Assembly (NCBI GenBank): GCA_951812895.1
Contig: OX638333.1
Span: 3,824,001 to 3,888,000 of the forward strand
Direction: 5' to 3'
Source of the DNA: an uncultured Roseovarius sp.
GTDB taxonomy: Bacteria; Pseudomonadota; Alphaproteobacteria; Rhodobacterales; Rhodobacteraceae
DNA length: 64,000 bases
The position numbers and the translations under genes were made by a program. The notes under the pieces were generated by a model. That model searched no databases and had not been told where the DNA came from. It saw nothing but the letters and a program-made list of their open reading frames with translations. Of the stretch, positions 44,953-53,944 are shown piece after piece; the first letter of the stretch is position 1, and the number at the start of each line of letters is the position of its first letter.

Positions 44953-46878
44953 TTACTCCCCGCCTTTGCGGATCGCGTCAAGCTGCTCGCGCAGCTTTGC
45001 CTCCCACTCTCCGCGCATCTCGCGGATTTTTGACACATATGCCTCGTTTTCATGCACCGGCACATTGACCTGATGAATGCCCGCGACCGCCAGCATGTTT
45101 TCCTGATCATGCGCATCAAATGCATCAATCATCCGCTGCGCGATTTCTCTGGAAACCCCGGTTGCCTCAAGGGCAGATCGGCTCATCCGCAATGTGCTGT
45201 CATAGGTTTCGCGAATGATGTCCCGGCAGCCATAGGCCCAAAGATCAAATACATGATCACGGTCCATGGCCCGCGCGATCACATGCAGCTTCGGATAATT
45301 TTGCAGGGCATGTTTCACGATCTCATCAATCTTGTGCCGGTCATCTATCGCCACGATCAGCATTTTTGCATCGGCAATCCCGGCTGCGTGAAGCAGGTCA
45401 GGCCTGCTCGCATCTCCAAAGTAGTGCCGCGTGCCAAACCGTTCCAAAATGGCCAGGCGGCGGGAATCGTAATCCACCACAGTGGTGTGCATGCCCCCGG
45501 CCTCCAACACCCTGTTGATCAGCCCGCCAACCCGCCCTGCCCCGGCAATCAGAACTTCGGCGCCTTCGGGCATATCGTCCGCTTCGCGCTCCTGCTCTTC
45601 GGAATAGCTGGGCGCAATCACCTTGTCATAAAGGATGAACAGTGCGGGTGTCAGTAGCATCGACAATGCCACGACCAATAACAAAGGTTCTGCCAGCGAT
45701 GCCGGCAGGACAGAATTTGCCACGGTGAAGGACAACAGAACAAAGCCAAATTCACCTGCCTGAGCAAGTCCAAGCGCAAACAACCACTTATCCGCCCCGC
45801 GTAAACGAAAAATCACAGCCAGAATCAACAGAACCAGAACCTTGATCGCTATCAATCCAATCGTCAGCCCCAGGATGCTGCCCACATTGGCAAAGAGCAG
45901 TGAAAAATTGATCGACGCTCCAACCGTCATGAAAAAGAGCCCCAACAATAGCCCCTTGAACGGATCAATGTCGCTTTCCAGCTCATGCCGGTAGGTGGAG
46001 TTGGCCAGTACTACACCTGCCAAAAATGTTCCAAGTGCAGGTGAAAGCCCGACAAGTGACATCAACAAGGCGATGCCCACCACGATTCCCAATGCGGCCG
46101 CGGTAAACAGCTCGCGCAATCCTGCGCTTGCAATAAACCGAAATATGGGATCGTTCAGATAGCTGCCCCCAAAAACAACAGCGCCAATCGCAGCCAGATT
46201 AACCAACGCCGTTTGCCAACCATTCAGACCCGCAACTAAGCTCAGGCCGCTACCGTGATCTCCACCCTCATGATCTCCTTCACCGTGATTAGGCAAGCCA
46301 TGAGCAGTCCCTGTTGCGTGCTCAACAACAGCAGTGCCATGCTCTGCCGCCAAATTAGCAAGCTCTGGCACGGCCAGCAGCGGGATCAGTGCCAGCATGG
46401 GGATAACCGCAATGTCCTGAGTCAGCAGAACGGCAAAGGACGATTGTCCCCCATCGGATCGCATCAGCCCCTTTTCATTCAATGTCTGCAAAACGATGGC
46501 TGTTGAAGACAGCGCAAAGACCAGACCGATTGTCAGAGAAATTTGCCAGGTCTGACCCAGCACAATCGCTGCACCTGTGACCAGCGCCGTGGTCAGCCCG
46601 ATCTGACCGCCGCCCAACCCCAACAACCGCGTACGCATCGACCACAGCGCCTTTGGTTCAAGCTCTAAGCCAACCAGAAACAGCATCATGACAACGCCGA
46701 ATTCAGCAAAATGCTGAATAGAAATGACGTCAACCCCGATCAGGGCCAGCAACGGACTGATCACAATCCCCGCAATCAGATACCCCAGAACCGACCCAAG
46801 CCCGAGCCGCGAGGCGATGGGAACCGAAATTACGCCTGCAAGCAGAAAAATAAACGCCAGTAACAGAAAATCGGTCAT
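44953..46878 (-). CDS. Monovalent cation:proton antiporter-2 (KefB/C-type) with TrkA-N domain
   Basis: A 641-residue transporter. The first 390 or so residues form a CPA2 Na+/H+-exchanger domain with about 12 transmembrane segments (FLVGLELEPKALW, LSPALGTFLAGVVLANS, FFMTVGASINF). A histidine-rich cytoplasmic-like insert (HGLPNHGEGDHEGGDHGSG) lies near residue 195. The C-terminal TrkA-N domain has the Rossmann motif VLIAGAGRVGGLINRVL and FGDASRPDLLHAAG. Such proteins exchange K+ or Na+ for protons under nucleotide or glutathione control. It has GGAG six bases before the ATG. Confidence 0.9.
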   Translation of the reverse strand: MTDFLLLAFIFLLAGVISVPIASRLGLGSVLGYLIAGIVISPLLALIGVDVISIQHFAEFGVVMMLFLVGLELEPKALWSMRTRLLGLGGGQIGLTTALVTGAAIVLGQTWQISLTIGLVFALSSTAIVLQTLNEKGLMRSDGGQSSFAVLLTQDIAVIPMLALIPLLAVPELANLAAEHGTAVVEHATGTAHGLPNHGEGDHEGGDHGSGLSLVAGLNGWQTALVNLAAIGAVVFGGSYLNDPIFRFIASAGLRELFTAAALGIVVGIALLMSLVGLSPALGTFLAGVVLANSTYRHELESDIDPFKGLLLGLFFMTVGASINFSLLFANVGSILGLTIGLIAIKVLVLLILAVIFRLRGADKWLFALGLAQAGEFGFVLLSFTVANSVLPASLAEPLLLVVALSMLLTPALFILYDKVIAPSYSEEQEREADDMPEGAEVLIAGAGRVGGLINRVLEAGGMHTTVVDYDSRRLAILERFGTRHYFGDASRPDLLHAAGIADAKMLIVAIDDRHKIDEIVKHALQNYPKLHVIARAMDRDHVFDLWAYGCRDIIRETYDSTLRMSRSALEATGVSREIAQRMIDAFDAHDQENMLAVAGIHQVNVPVHENEAYVSKIREMRGEWEAKLREQLDAIRKGGE

Positions 46879-47088
46879 CCAAGTCTCCTCACCGGTTTGC
46901 TCCGGCCTTAGATTTCAGTCTCGGTGTTACGGCTCTTACAGGCAAGCGTACTATGCCGAGCATTTCGGATTCTTTAGCAACTTCTCTGAATGGTCAAAAC
47001 CGTTAACGCTATCGCGGCATTTCTCCCTTTCCGACCCGCGACAGGGCCGTTATATCGACCCCAAACCCTCGCTCTCAGGAGACATGTC

Positions 47089-48090
47089 ATGACCATCACC
47101 GTTGGTATTAACGGCTTTGGCCGTATCGGCCGCTGCACGCTTGCTCATATCGCGCAATCCACCCGCAATGACATCAAAGTCGTCAAGGTAAATGCCACCG
47201 GCCCGTTGGAAACCGCAGCGCATCTGATCAAATATGACAGTGTTCATGGCCGTTTTGCCAACGAGATTACCCTTGGTAATGGGACCATGGACCTGGGCCG
47301 TGGTCCGATGCAGATGTTTTCGACCTATGACATGGATGAACTCGACTGGTCCGGCGTCGATGTCGTTCTGGAATGCACAGGCAAGTTCAACGATGGCGAA
47401 AAGGCCAAGAAGCACCTGGAACAAGGTGCTGGCAAAGTTCTGCTTTCGGCCCCGGGTAAGAACGTAGACCGCACCGTGGTCTACGGCGTCAATGACAGCG
47501 AGTTGCAGGCCAGTGAACGGATGATTTCAAACGGTTCCTGCACCACCAACTGTCTGGCGCCGGTTGCCAAGGTCCTGCACGAAGGCATCGGCATCGAGTC
47601 GGGCATTATGACCACCATTCATGCCTATACCGGTGACCAGCCCACACTGGACCGCCGCCACAAAGACCTCTACCGCGCCCGGGCGGCAGCAATGTCGATG
47701 ATCCCGACCTCTACTGGTGCGGCCAAAGCCCTTGGTGAAGTTCTTCCCGATCTGAAAGGCAAACTTGATGGATCGGCAATCCGTGTGCCCACACCCAACG
47801 TCTCGGCCGTAGATCTGACCTTTATTGCCAAAAAAGACGTGACCGAAGCGGATGTAAACGAAGTCGTTGCCGCAGCCGCCGCTGGCCCGATGAAAGGCGT
47901 TCTTGGCTATGATCCGGAGCCCAAGGTCTCGATCGACTTTAACCATACCGAGGAAAGCTCAATCTTTGCTCCCGAACAAACCAAAGTCACCGGCGGGCGT
48001 CTGGTTCGTGTTCTGGCCTGGTATGACAATGAATGGGGTTTTTCCTGCCGTATGGCGGATGTCGCTGTTGCGATGGGTAACCTCTCCTAA
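47089..48090 (+). CDS. gap: Glyceraldehyde-3-phosphate dehydrogenase, type I
   Basis: Oxidises and phosphorylates glyceraldehyde-3-phosphate with NAD in central carbon metabolism. The 333-residue protein has the Rossmann start VGINGFGRIGRC, the catalytic C151 in SNGSCTTNCLAP, and ARAAAMSMIPTSTGAAKA for phosphate binding. GGAG lies eight bases before the ATG at 47089; the open frame upstream is not coding. It shares the sugar-phosphate pathway with tkt 5 kb away. A strong terminator lies 20 bases after its stop. Confidence 0.97.
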   Translation: MTITVGINGFGRIGRCTLAHIAQSTRNDIKVVKVNATGPLETAAHLIKYDSVHGRFANEITLGNGTMDLGRGPMQMFSTYDMDELDWSGVDVVLECTGKFNDGEKAKKHLEQGAGKVLLSAPGKNVDRTVVYGVNDSELQASERMISNGSCTTNCLAPVAKVLHEGIGIESGIMTTIHAYTGDQPTLDRRHKDLYRARAAAMSMIPTSTGAAKALGEVLPDLKGKLDGSAIRVPTPNVSAVDLTFIAKKDVTEADVNEVVAAAAAGPMKGVLGYDPEPKVSIDFNHTEESSIFAPEQTKVTGGRLVRVLAWYDNEWGFSCRMADVAVAMGNLS

Positions 48091-48111
48091 ACACACGCTT
48101 CTCTTGCGTGG

Positions 48112-48149
48112 CTTGGTCCCGTCGGGCATACCGGCGGGACCAAGTGTTT
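48112..48149 (+). terminator. Intrinsic terminator or attenuator after gap
   Basis: A 14-base stem with one G-T pair (CTTGGTCCCGTCGG with CCGGCGGGACCAAG), a five-base loop, and TGTTTTT afterwards. A small membrane-protein gene begins 18 bases further on in the same direction, so the hairpin may limit how much it is expressed. Confidence 0.85.
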
Positions 48150-48166
48150 TTACAGGGCCGGTCCGG

Positions 48167-48310
48167 ATGACCAACAAGATCGCCATCTTTCTCCTTGTTC
48201 TCATCGCGATCGGACTGGCGATAGATTTTTTCTATTTTGATTGGTTCAACCTTGTGTTTCTGGTCCGGAAACTCACCGACCTGATCGAATGGATGGCGTT
48301 CTGGCGTTGA
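48167..48310 (+). CDS. Small membrane protein downstream of gap, 47 residues
   Basis: A 47-residue ORF starting MTNKIAIFLLVLIAIGLAID, with one transmembrane helix and a C-terminal amphipathic segment ending LIEWMAFWR. I believe similar short proteins follow gap in other Rhodobacteraceae, which would make it a real gene, but I cannot check. AGGG stands about nine bases before the ATG. It lies directly after the gap terminator, so it is either a minor readthrough product or has its own promoter. Function unknown. Confidence 0.65.
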   Translation: MTNKIAIFLLVLIAIGLAIDFFYFDWFNLVFLVRKLTDLIEWMAFWR

Positions 48311-48340
48311 CCGTTTCGACGTTGCCTGTTCCGGCAGATT

Positions 48341-48832
48341 TCAGCTAAACCGCTCACGTAACGCATTATTCACAGCCGGTGTCACGAATTTACGCACATC
48401 ACCGCCAAGCCGGGCAATCTCTTTCACCAGTTTACTGGCAATTGCCTGATGCCCGGCATCGGCCATCAAAAACACCGTTTCAATGTTGTCATCCAACGCA
48501 CGGTTCATACCAACCATCTGAAATTCATACTCAAAATCCGCCACGGCCCGCAGGCCACGTACGATAATCTGTGCGCCCACATCACGCGCGCAATCGATCA
48601 GCAGGTTTTCAAACGGATGCACTACGATTTCCGTACCGGTCAACGCGCTCAACTTGGCGCTCTCTGCCTCAATCATCGAGACCCGCTCTTCCAGATTGAA
48701 CAACGGCCCTTTGTCACGATTGATCGCAACGCCGATAACCAACCGATCCACCAACGCAGATGCGCGGCGAATAATATCAATATGTCCAAGTGTAATCGGA
48801 TCAAACGTTCCGGGATAAAGTCCTGTGCGCAT
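48341..48832 (-). CDS. coaD: Pantetheine-phosphate adenylyltransferase
   Basis: Makes dephospho-CoA from 4'-phosphopantetheine and ATP, the penultimate step of coenzyme A synthesis. The protein has LYPGTFDPITLGHIDII with the T/H-x-x-H nucleotidyltransferase motif, RGLRAVADFEYEFQM, and ASKLVKEIARLGGDV. I chose the ATG at 48832 because GGAG is six bases before it; an in-frame start four codons upstream has no such site. This gives 163 residues. Confidence 0.96.
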   Translation of the reverse strand: MRTGLYPGTFDPITLGHIDIIRRASALVDRLVIGVAINRDKGPLFNLEERVSMIEAESAKLSALTGTEIVVHPFENLLIDCARDVGAQIIVRGLRAVADFEYEFQMVGMNRALDDNIETVFLMADAGHQAIASKLVKEIARLGGDVRKFVTPAVNNALRERFS

Positions 48833-48904
48833 CTTGGGCTCCATCAGTTACCGCGCGCACGCAACTACAACATGCGTCGGAATGCAAGTGGCAGAATGAC
48901 TTGT

Positions 48905-48985
48905 AACCTATCAGGGGCGCTGCCCCTCTTGGGCTTCAGCAAATCTTTCTTTTTGCACTATGTATCCCCGCCGGAGGCTCCCGCA
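48905..48985. repeat. GC-rich intergenic block, possible Rhodobacteraceae repeat
   Basis: On the minus strand the block begins CTCCGGCGGGGATACATAG, continues with a purine-rich AAAAAGAAAG run and ends with GGGGCAGCGCCCC, a short perfect palindrome. This layout resembles the degraded copy at 3076-3116. It fills most of the space between a CBS-domain gene and coaD. Confidence 0.35.
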
Positions 48986-49011
48986 CTTTGGCTCAGCATC
49001 TGCGTCCGGAA

Positions 49012-49446
49012 TCAGTGTCCCATTATCATGCCCTGCAGCGCGTCTTTTTCCATCGCCAGCTCCTGCAGCCGCGCTTTGACCACGTCTCCAATGGTGACAA
49101 TTCCAACCAGTTTGCCATCCTCGACCACCGGCATATGCCGGAACCGTCCGTCGGTCATTCGCGTCAGCACCGCATCCGATGTATCCTGCCGGGAACAGCA
49201 GACCGGGTTGCGGGTCATCATTTCTTCGACACTTTCGGTCATGCAACCGGTGCCGCGCACGGCCAGTGACCGTACAATGTCACGTTCTGACAGGATGCCA
49301 TCCGGGCTTTCGCCGTCATCCGAAACCACCAGGCCCCCAATCCGTCGTTCCGCCAGAATCTGCGCTGCCTCCGAGACTTTCGTGCTTGTCTTGATCGTCA
49401 GCACCCCGTTGTCACCCTTGGATTTGAGGATTTGTTGAACAAGCAT
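49012..49446 (-). CDS. CBS domain-containing protein
   Basis: A 144-residue protein made of two CBS domains (about 8-65 and 75-135). The first has TSTKVSEAAQILAERRIGGLVV and the second MTRNPVCCSRQDTSD, with GIVTIGDVVKA at the end. Stand-alone CBS pairs bind adenine nucleotides and act as energy sensors on partner enzymes; the partner is not evident here. GGAG stands eight bases before the ATG. Confidence 0.9.
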   Translation of the reverse strand: MLVQQILKSKGDNGVLTIKTSTKVSEAAQILAERRIGGLVVSDDGESPDGILSERDIVRSLAVRGTGCMTESVEEMMTRNPVCCSRQDTSDAVLTRMTDGRFRHMPVVEDGKLVGIVTIGDVVKARLQELAMEKDALQGMIMGH

Positions 49447-49506
49447 GGCCAAAGTCTCCGCAATAATGTGTCAATAAATCAAGGGTCTGTTAAATCCCGT
49501 AAGCTG

Positions 49507-50403
49507 TCAAGTCTGGGCCTCCAGTCTTGCCACCTCTTGTCCCAGTTCTTCACTCAGCACTCTTGCAAACCGATTCAGCCTTTCAAGACGCCGGTCATCT
49601 TCGTGCCGGACCATGTAAAAGCTGCGCGTCAGGCTCACTTGATCCGTCAAAATCTTACGCAATCCCTGAAACGCCGGTATCGCAAAGTCATGAACTATGC
49701 CAACCCCACAACCAAGCCGGACCCAGTTGATTTGCACTGAAACCGAATTCGAGGCGAGGTTCACCCGGGCCAGTCCAGCCTCACCCAGATAGTCCAGTTC
49801 CTTGACGAAAATCATGTCCTGAATATACCCGATCATGGTGTGATCTTTCAGGTCGCTCAGGCTGTTGATCGGTGGATGGCTGTCTAAATAGGCTTCGCTT
49901 GCCGCTAGGTGTAACCGGTAATCTGCAATCTTCTTCACGGTCAGCCGCCCGGCCGTAGGCGGGCTCACGGCCACGACCATATCCGCTTCTCTCCGGCTCA
50001 GGTTGAACACGCGCGGCAGCGCCACGATCTGTATTTCAAGATCCGGATTCTGCTGACCAATCTTGGCGCAAACCTGCGGCAACAGGAAATTAGCAGACCC
50101 ATCCGGCGCACCAATACGGATTTGACCGCTTAGCCCCCCAGATTGGCCCATCATCTCTTCTGCGGCGTCTTCCATCGCCTGCTCGGCTCGAACCGCATGC
50201 GCCATCAACCTTTGACCCGCGTCGGTCAGGGCATAACCACTTGGGGATTTTGCAAACAACGGCGCGTTCATATCTGTCTCTAACCGCGCCACGCGCCTGC
50301 CAACTGTGGCCGGGTCCAGCTTGATCCTGCGGCCGGCGGCTGACAAGCTTTCGCTTCGCGCCACCGCCAAAAACACCCTCAGATCATCCCATTGTGCTGC
50401 CAC
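49507..50403 (-). CDS. LysR family regulator divergent from mmsA
   Basis: A 298-residue LysR protein: a winged helix with WDDLRVFLAVARSESLSAAG and LDPATVGRRVARLE, and an effector domain. It most likely begins at GTG 50403, with AAGGG seven bases upstream; the frame is open for another 50 codons, which would overlap the mmsA promoter and lack conservation. The starts of this gene and mmsA are about 100 bases apart on opposite strands, so it probably controls mmsA. Confidence 0.88.
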   Translation of the reverse strand: MAAQWDDLRVFLAVARSESLSAAGRRIKLDPATVGRRVARLETDMNAPLFAKSPSGYALTDAGQRLMAHAVRAEQAMEDAAEEMMGQSGGLSGQIRIGAPDGSANFLLPQVCAKIGQQNPDLEIQIVALPRVFNLSRREADMVVAVSPPTAGRLTVKKIADYRLHLAASEAYLDSHPPINSLSDLKDHTMIGYIQDMIFVKELDYLGEAGLARVNLASNSVSVQINWVRLGCGVGIVHDFAIPAFQGLRKILTDQVSLTRSFYMVRHEDDRRLERLNRFARVLSEELGQEVARLEAQT

Positions 50404-50504
50404 CAACCCGCCCTTTGCAAAAATGCATAGCCTTTTTGGGATATTGCCTCTTTTCCATCCATTTTTGCAACGATAACTTGCGCACAAATTTCCTGGAGGA
50501 TCCC

Positions 50505-52004
50505 ATGAACGAACTGACCCACTTCCTGAACGGTGCCATGACAAACGGCACATCCGGCCGTTTTTCTGATGTCTTCAACCCCGCAACAGGTGAAGTTCAG
50601 TCTAAATGCCCTATGGCATCGGCTGCGGAAACCACCGCTGCCATCGAAGATGCCGCTGCCGCCCAACCTGCTTGGGGCGCCCGGAATCCGCAGCGCCGCG
50701 CCCGGGTAATGATGGCCATGGTTGGCCTGATGAACCGCGACATGGACAAGCTGGCCGAGGCGCTGAGCCGCGAACATGGCAAAACCATCCCCGATGCCAA
50801 AGGCGACCTTCAGCGTGGGCTTGAAGTGATCGAATACTGCATCGGCGCGCCGCAAATGCTCAAAGGCGACTATACCGATGATGCTGGCCCAGGGATCGAT
50901 ATGTACTCCATGCGCCAGCCTCTGGGCGTCGTAGCCTCGATCATGCCATTCAACTTCCCCGCCATGATGCCGCTCTGGCATGTTGGTCCTGCTCTGGCCT
51001 GCGGCAATGCCGTGGTGCTCAAACCGTCCGAGCGTGACCCCTCAGTGCCTCTTATGCTGGCAGAATTGTTTATTGAGGCCGGCCTGCCCAAAGGCGTGTT
51101 CCAGGTTGTGAATGGCGACAAAGAAGCCGTGGATACCCTGCTCGACAGTGAAATCATTCAGGGCGTCAGCTTCGTCGGTTCCACCCCGATTGCGCAATAC
51201 ATCTACTCCCGTGCCACAGCCAACGGCAAACGGGCCCAGTGTTTCGGTGGAGCGAAAAACCACATGATCGTCATGCCTGACGCCGACATGGATCAGGCAG
51301 CAGATGCTCTTGTCGGCGCCGGATTTGGCGCGGCTGGCGAACGCTGCATGGCTGTCTCGGTTGCCGTGCCGGTCGGCGAAGAAACAGCCGATCGCTTGAT
51401 TGAAAAGCTTGTACCCCGTGTCGAAAAACTGCGCGTCGCTCCCTACACTGATGGCGATGATGTCGATTACGGCCCTGTTGTCACCCGCGAAGCCAAAGAG
51501 CGTATTTTGGGCCTGATCCAGTCTGGCGTTGATCAGGGCGCTGATCTGGTGGTCGACAATCGCAACTTCTCGCTGCAAGGGTATGAGGACGGCTTTTTTG
51601 TAGGTCCACACCTCTTTGACCGCGTGACACCCGATATGGACATCTACAAAACCGAGATTTTCGGCCCTGTCCTCAGCTGCGTGCGCGCAGGGTCTTACGA
51701 AGAGGCGATCGGCCTTGCTATGGATCACGAATACGGCAACGGCACCGCGATCTATACTCGCGACGGCGACACCGCCCGAGATTTTGCCCACCGGATCAAT
51801 ATCGGCATGGTTGGCATCAATGTGCCAATCCCGGTTCCGCTGGCCTATCACACATTTGGTGGCTGGAAGAAATCCATGTTTGGTGACCTGAACCAGCATG
51901 GACCGGACAGTTTCAAATTTTACACGCGGACCAAAACCGTCACCTCGCGCTGGCCCTCGGGCATCAAGGAAGGTGGAGAGTTCAACTTCAAAGCGATGGA
52001 CTAA
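50505..52004 (+). CDS. mmsA: Methylmalonate-semialdehyde dehydrogenase (CoA-acylating)
   Basis: Converts methylmalonate or malonate semialdehyde with CoA and NAD to propionyl-CoA or acetyl-CoA, in valine, inositol and beta-alanine breakdown. The 499-residue aldehyde dehydrogenase has ASIMPFNFPAMMPLWHVGPA, KPSERDPSVPLML, FVGSTPIAQYIY and the catalytic Cys in GAAGERCMA. The absence of the usual active-site Glu before this stretch (ALDHs have LELGGK; here CFGGAKNH) is typical of MmsA, which deacylates with CoA instead of water. GGAGG stands five bases before the ATG. Confidence 0.95.
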   Translation: MNELTHFLNGAMTNGTSGRFSDVFNPATGEVQSKCPMASAAETTAAIEDAAAAQPAWGARNPQRRARVMMAMVGLMNRDMDKLAEALSREHGKTIPDAKGDLQRGLEVIEYCIGAPQMLKGDYTDDAGPGIDMYSMRQPLGVVASIMPFNFPAMMPLWHVGPALACGNAVVLKPSERDPSVPLMLAELFIEAGLPKGVFQVVNGDKEAVDTLLDSEIIQGVSFVGSTPIAQYIYSRATANGKRAQCFGGAKNHMIVMPDADMDQAADALVGAGFGAAGERCMAVSVAVPVGEETADRLIEKLVPRVEKLRVAPYTDGDDVDYGPVVTREAKERILGLIQSGVDQGADLVVDNRNFSLQGYEDGFFVGPHLFDRVTPDMDIYKTEIFGPVLSCVRAGSYEEAIGLAMDHEYGNGTAIYTRDGDTARDFAHRINIGMVGINVPIPVPLAYHTFGGWKKSMFGDLNQHGPDSFKFYTRTKTVTSRWPSGIKEGGEFNFKAMD

Positions 52005-52027
52005 TCCACCTCTGCGTAATGAAACAG

Positions 52028-52061
52028 AAAGCTCCGGGTACCGCCCGGAGCTTTCGCTTTT
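52028..52061 (+). terminator. Intrinsic terminator of mmsA
   Basis: AAAGCTCCGGG (52028-52038) and CCCGGAGCTTT (52044-52054) form a perfect 11-base stem with a five-base loop, followed by CGCTTTTTC. It is 23 bases after the mmsA stop. Confidence 0.88.
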
Positions 52062-52139
52062 TCAGGCACCCGCTTGATCAATTGATCTCCTCCTACGGTC
52101 GCGCAATACTGACCACCTAGCTTTAGCGGAGATAACCAG

Positions 52140-52466
52140 ATGCAATTTTCTCGCCGTTCCATACTTGCAGCCCTGACGGCCACTCCATTTGCCTTTGTTG
52201 CAACCAAATCACGGGCGGAAACTCATGATGTCGCCATTCAGGGGTTTTCCTTCGCCCCTCACGTACTGGAGATCTCCGCAGGTGACACGGTGGTATTTCA
52301 AAATTTCGACAATGCACCTCATACGGCAACGTCCTTGGATGGCGCGTTTGACACCGGCACGTTGGGTACTGCCGAGCGTACAGAGGTGATTGTAGAGACA
52401 GCCGGCAGTTTCGAATATAGATGCCAGTTTCACCCCTCGATGAAGGGCATCATCGTGGCGAATTGA
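52140..52466 (+). CDS. Periplasmic cupredoxin (amicyanin/plastocyanin-like)
   Basis: A 108-residue secreted blue-copper protein. Residues 1-26 contain SRRSILAAL, a twin-arginine-like signal ending near SRA. The mature part has the cupredoxin fold with the type 1 copper ligands His (NAPHTA), Cys and His (YRCQFHPSM) and Met. Such proteins carry electrons in the periplasm. Amicyanin serves methylamine dehydrogenase, but no such enzyme is adjacent, and the nearby amine dehydrogenase cluster uses flavin/Fe-S chemistry in the cytoplasm. GGAG stands eight bases before the ATG. Confidence 0.88.
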   Translation: MQFSRRSILAALTATPFAFVATKSRAETHDVAIQGFSFAPHVLEISAGDTVVFQNFDNAPHTATSLDGAFDTGTLGTAERTEVIVETAGSFEYRCQFHPSMKGIIVAN

Positions 52467-52522
52467 ACTGTGGCTTATGTCCTAGCTCAACAGGGGCAAG
52501 GCCGAGCCGGTTGGTTGGCTAT

Positions 52523-52804
52523 CTACCTGGGGAGGCACAGTTTCTTAGCAATTTCAATACGCCACCGTGGAACACGCTCTATCGGTGTCATCGCCATTTT
52601 CTTTTGAAACAAAACGGCGAAACTCGTGCGCGACATCCCGGCTGCATTTGCCAGCGTTTCCACAGGCCAGTTTTGATCAACCGCTTTGTGGAACGCATCC
52701 AATGCCCGCCTCAGGTTCGGATCTGAAAACTCGCCCAATTCCCATTCAAGGGCCTTATCGCTTTCGATGAAACTTCGGATTACTTGTGCAAGATTGACTT
52801 GGTT
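52523..52804 (-). pseudogene. Remnant of an AraC family regulator
   Basis: An 89- to 94-codon open stretch that resembles the region joining the cupin and DNA-binding parts of an AraC-type protein: EFSDPNLRRALDAFHKAVDQ, then WPVETLANAAGMSRTSFAVL, then PRWRIEIAKKL. It ends abruptly at a TAG inside the linker between the two helix-turn-helix units. A TAA precedes it with no upstream domain. A normal member would be about 300 residues. It is a decayed gene between the cupredoxin gene and the transporter operon. Confidence 0.65.
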
Positions 52805-52844
52805 TTACTTGCCAAATGCCATCAGCTCCCAGCCCCAAACCTGC

Positions 52845-52880
52845 AAAAAAAAGACCCGCCAGCATTTCGCCGGCGGGTCT
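52845..52880 (-). terminator. Intrinsic terminator of the polyamine-type transporter operon
   Basis: On the minus strand AGACCCGCC (52880-52872) pairs with GGCGGGTCT (52860-52852), followed by a run of eight T. It lies just past the binding-protein stop at 52891. Confidence 0.9.
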
Positions 52881-52890
52881 GGTTGGGTTC

Positions 52891-53928
52891 TTACTTTTTG
52901 AGGTTGGTCCAGATGGTGTCGTATACGGCCTGGGTTTCCTCATTGCAGACCTCGATAAAGACACCCGCTCCAGCGTCAGCAGGCGGGTTCGCCTCTGGCA
53001 GGGTGGCCAGTGCCGGATCAAGATGCTCTGACACACCGCTTACACCCGCACCGTAGCGAGCGTAGTTGGAAACCGCAGCGATGTTCTCAGGCTCCAGCAG
53101 GAAATCCATGAACTTTAGCGCGTTGGCACGGTTGGGTGCATCTTTGAGCAGCACAACATTGTCCATCCAGACCACATAACCCTGCTGTGGAAAGGCGTAC
53201 TCGACATTTGCACCTTCTTCACGCGCCTTGGCACCAAAGCCGTCATAGATCTGGCCAACCGCGGCATCACCCGAAACCAGTACTTCCTTGGCTGTATCAG
53301 AGTTGAACGAGGCCCAGTTCCCTTTGGCCTCCTGAAGCATTGCGTTCAGTGCCTTGAGTTGTTCGCGGTCGTTTGAACATTGCGGCATCCCCATATGCAG
53401 CGAGGCCATTGCCAGAACTTCGCCCTGGCTGTCGAGCATGTTGATCTTGCCCGCCAGTTCAGAGGGCGGGTTGAATAGAATGTCAGTGGTATTGATATCA
53501 CCGCTATAGACATCGCGGTTCACTGAAAAGCTGGTTGAGCCCCACTGATAAGGGATCGAATGCTTACGACCGGGATCAAAGCTCGGGTCTGCCCATTCCG
53601 GTGCAATGTTGCCGCTGTTGGCAAGCTCTCCGTCGGCGATGGTGTCAAGCATCCCTTCGCCCGCCATGATCGAAACCATGTAATCGCCAGGGACAGCAAC
53701 GTCATATGTGCCGATGGCCCCTGCTTTGAGCGAAGCCAGAAGCGACTCGTTCGAATCGTAGGTGTCCATGACAACCTCAACCCCGTGCTCAGCGGAGAAT
53801 TTATCCAAAAGCTCCTGAGGGATGTATTCGAACCAGTGATAGATCACCAGTTTTCCCTCGGCACTGGCCGCATTGGCGGCCAGTGCAAGGGCCATCGCGG
53901 TGGCAGTCGTTTTCAGTAGTGTTTTCAT
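52891..53928 (-). CDS. PotF-type substrate-binding protein of a polyamine ABC transporter
   Basis: A 345-residue periplasmic solute-binding protein with a signal peptide (residues 1-23, cleavage after ASA). It has the PotD/PotF-family start VIYHWFEYIPQELLDKF, YDSNESLLASLKAG, YDVAVPGDYMVSIM, PYQWGSTSF and AVGQIYDG. The family binds putrescine, spermidine or related amines. GGAG lies six bases before the ATG at 53928. It is the last gene of the operon, and its strong terminator follows. The open frame extends far upstream into the permease gene but is not coding there. Confidence 0.92.
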   Translation of the reverse strand: MKTLLKTTATAMALALAANAASAEGKLVIYHWFEYIPQELLDKFSAEHGVEVVMDTYDSNESLLASLKAGAIGTYDVAVPGDYMVSIMAGEGMLDTIADGELANSGNIAPEWADPSFDPGRKHSIPYQWGSTSFSVNRDVYSGDINTTDILFNPPSELAGKINMLDSQGEVLAMASLHMGMPQCSNDREQLKALNAMLQEAKGNWASFNSDTAKEVLVSGDAAVGQIYDGFGAKAREEGANVEYAFPQQGYVVWMDNVVLLKDAPNRANALKFMDFLLEPENIAAVSNYARYGAGVSGVSEHLDPALATLPEANPPADAGAGVFIEVCNEETQAVYDTIWTNLKK

Positions 53929-53944
53929 GTTGGTCTCCCTAGTT

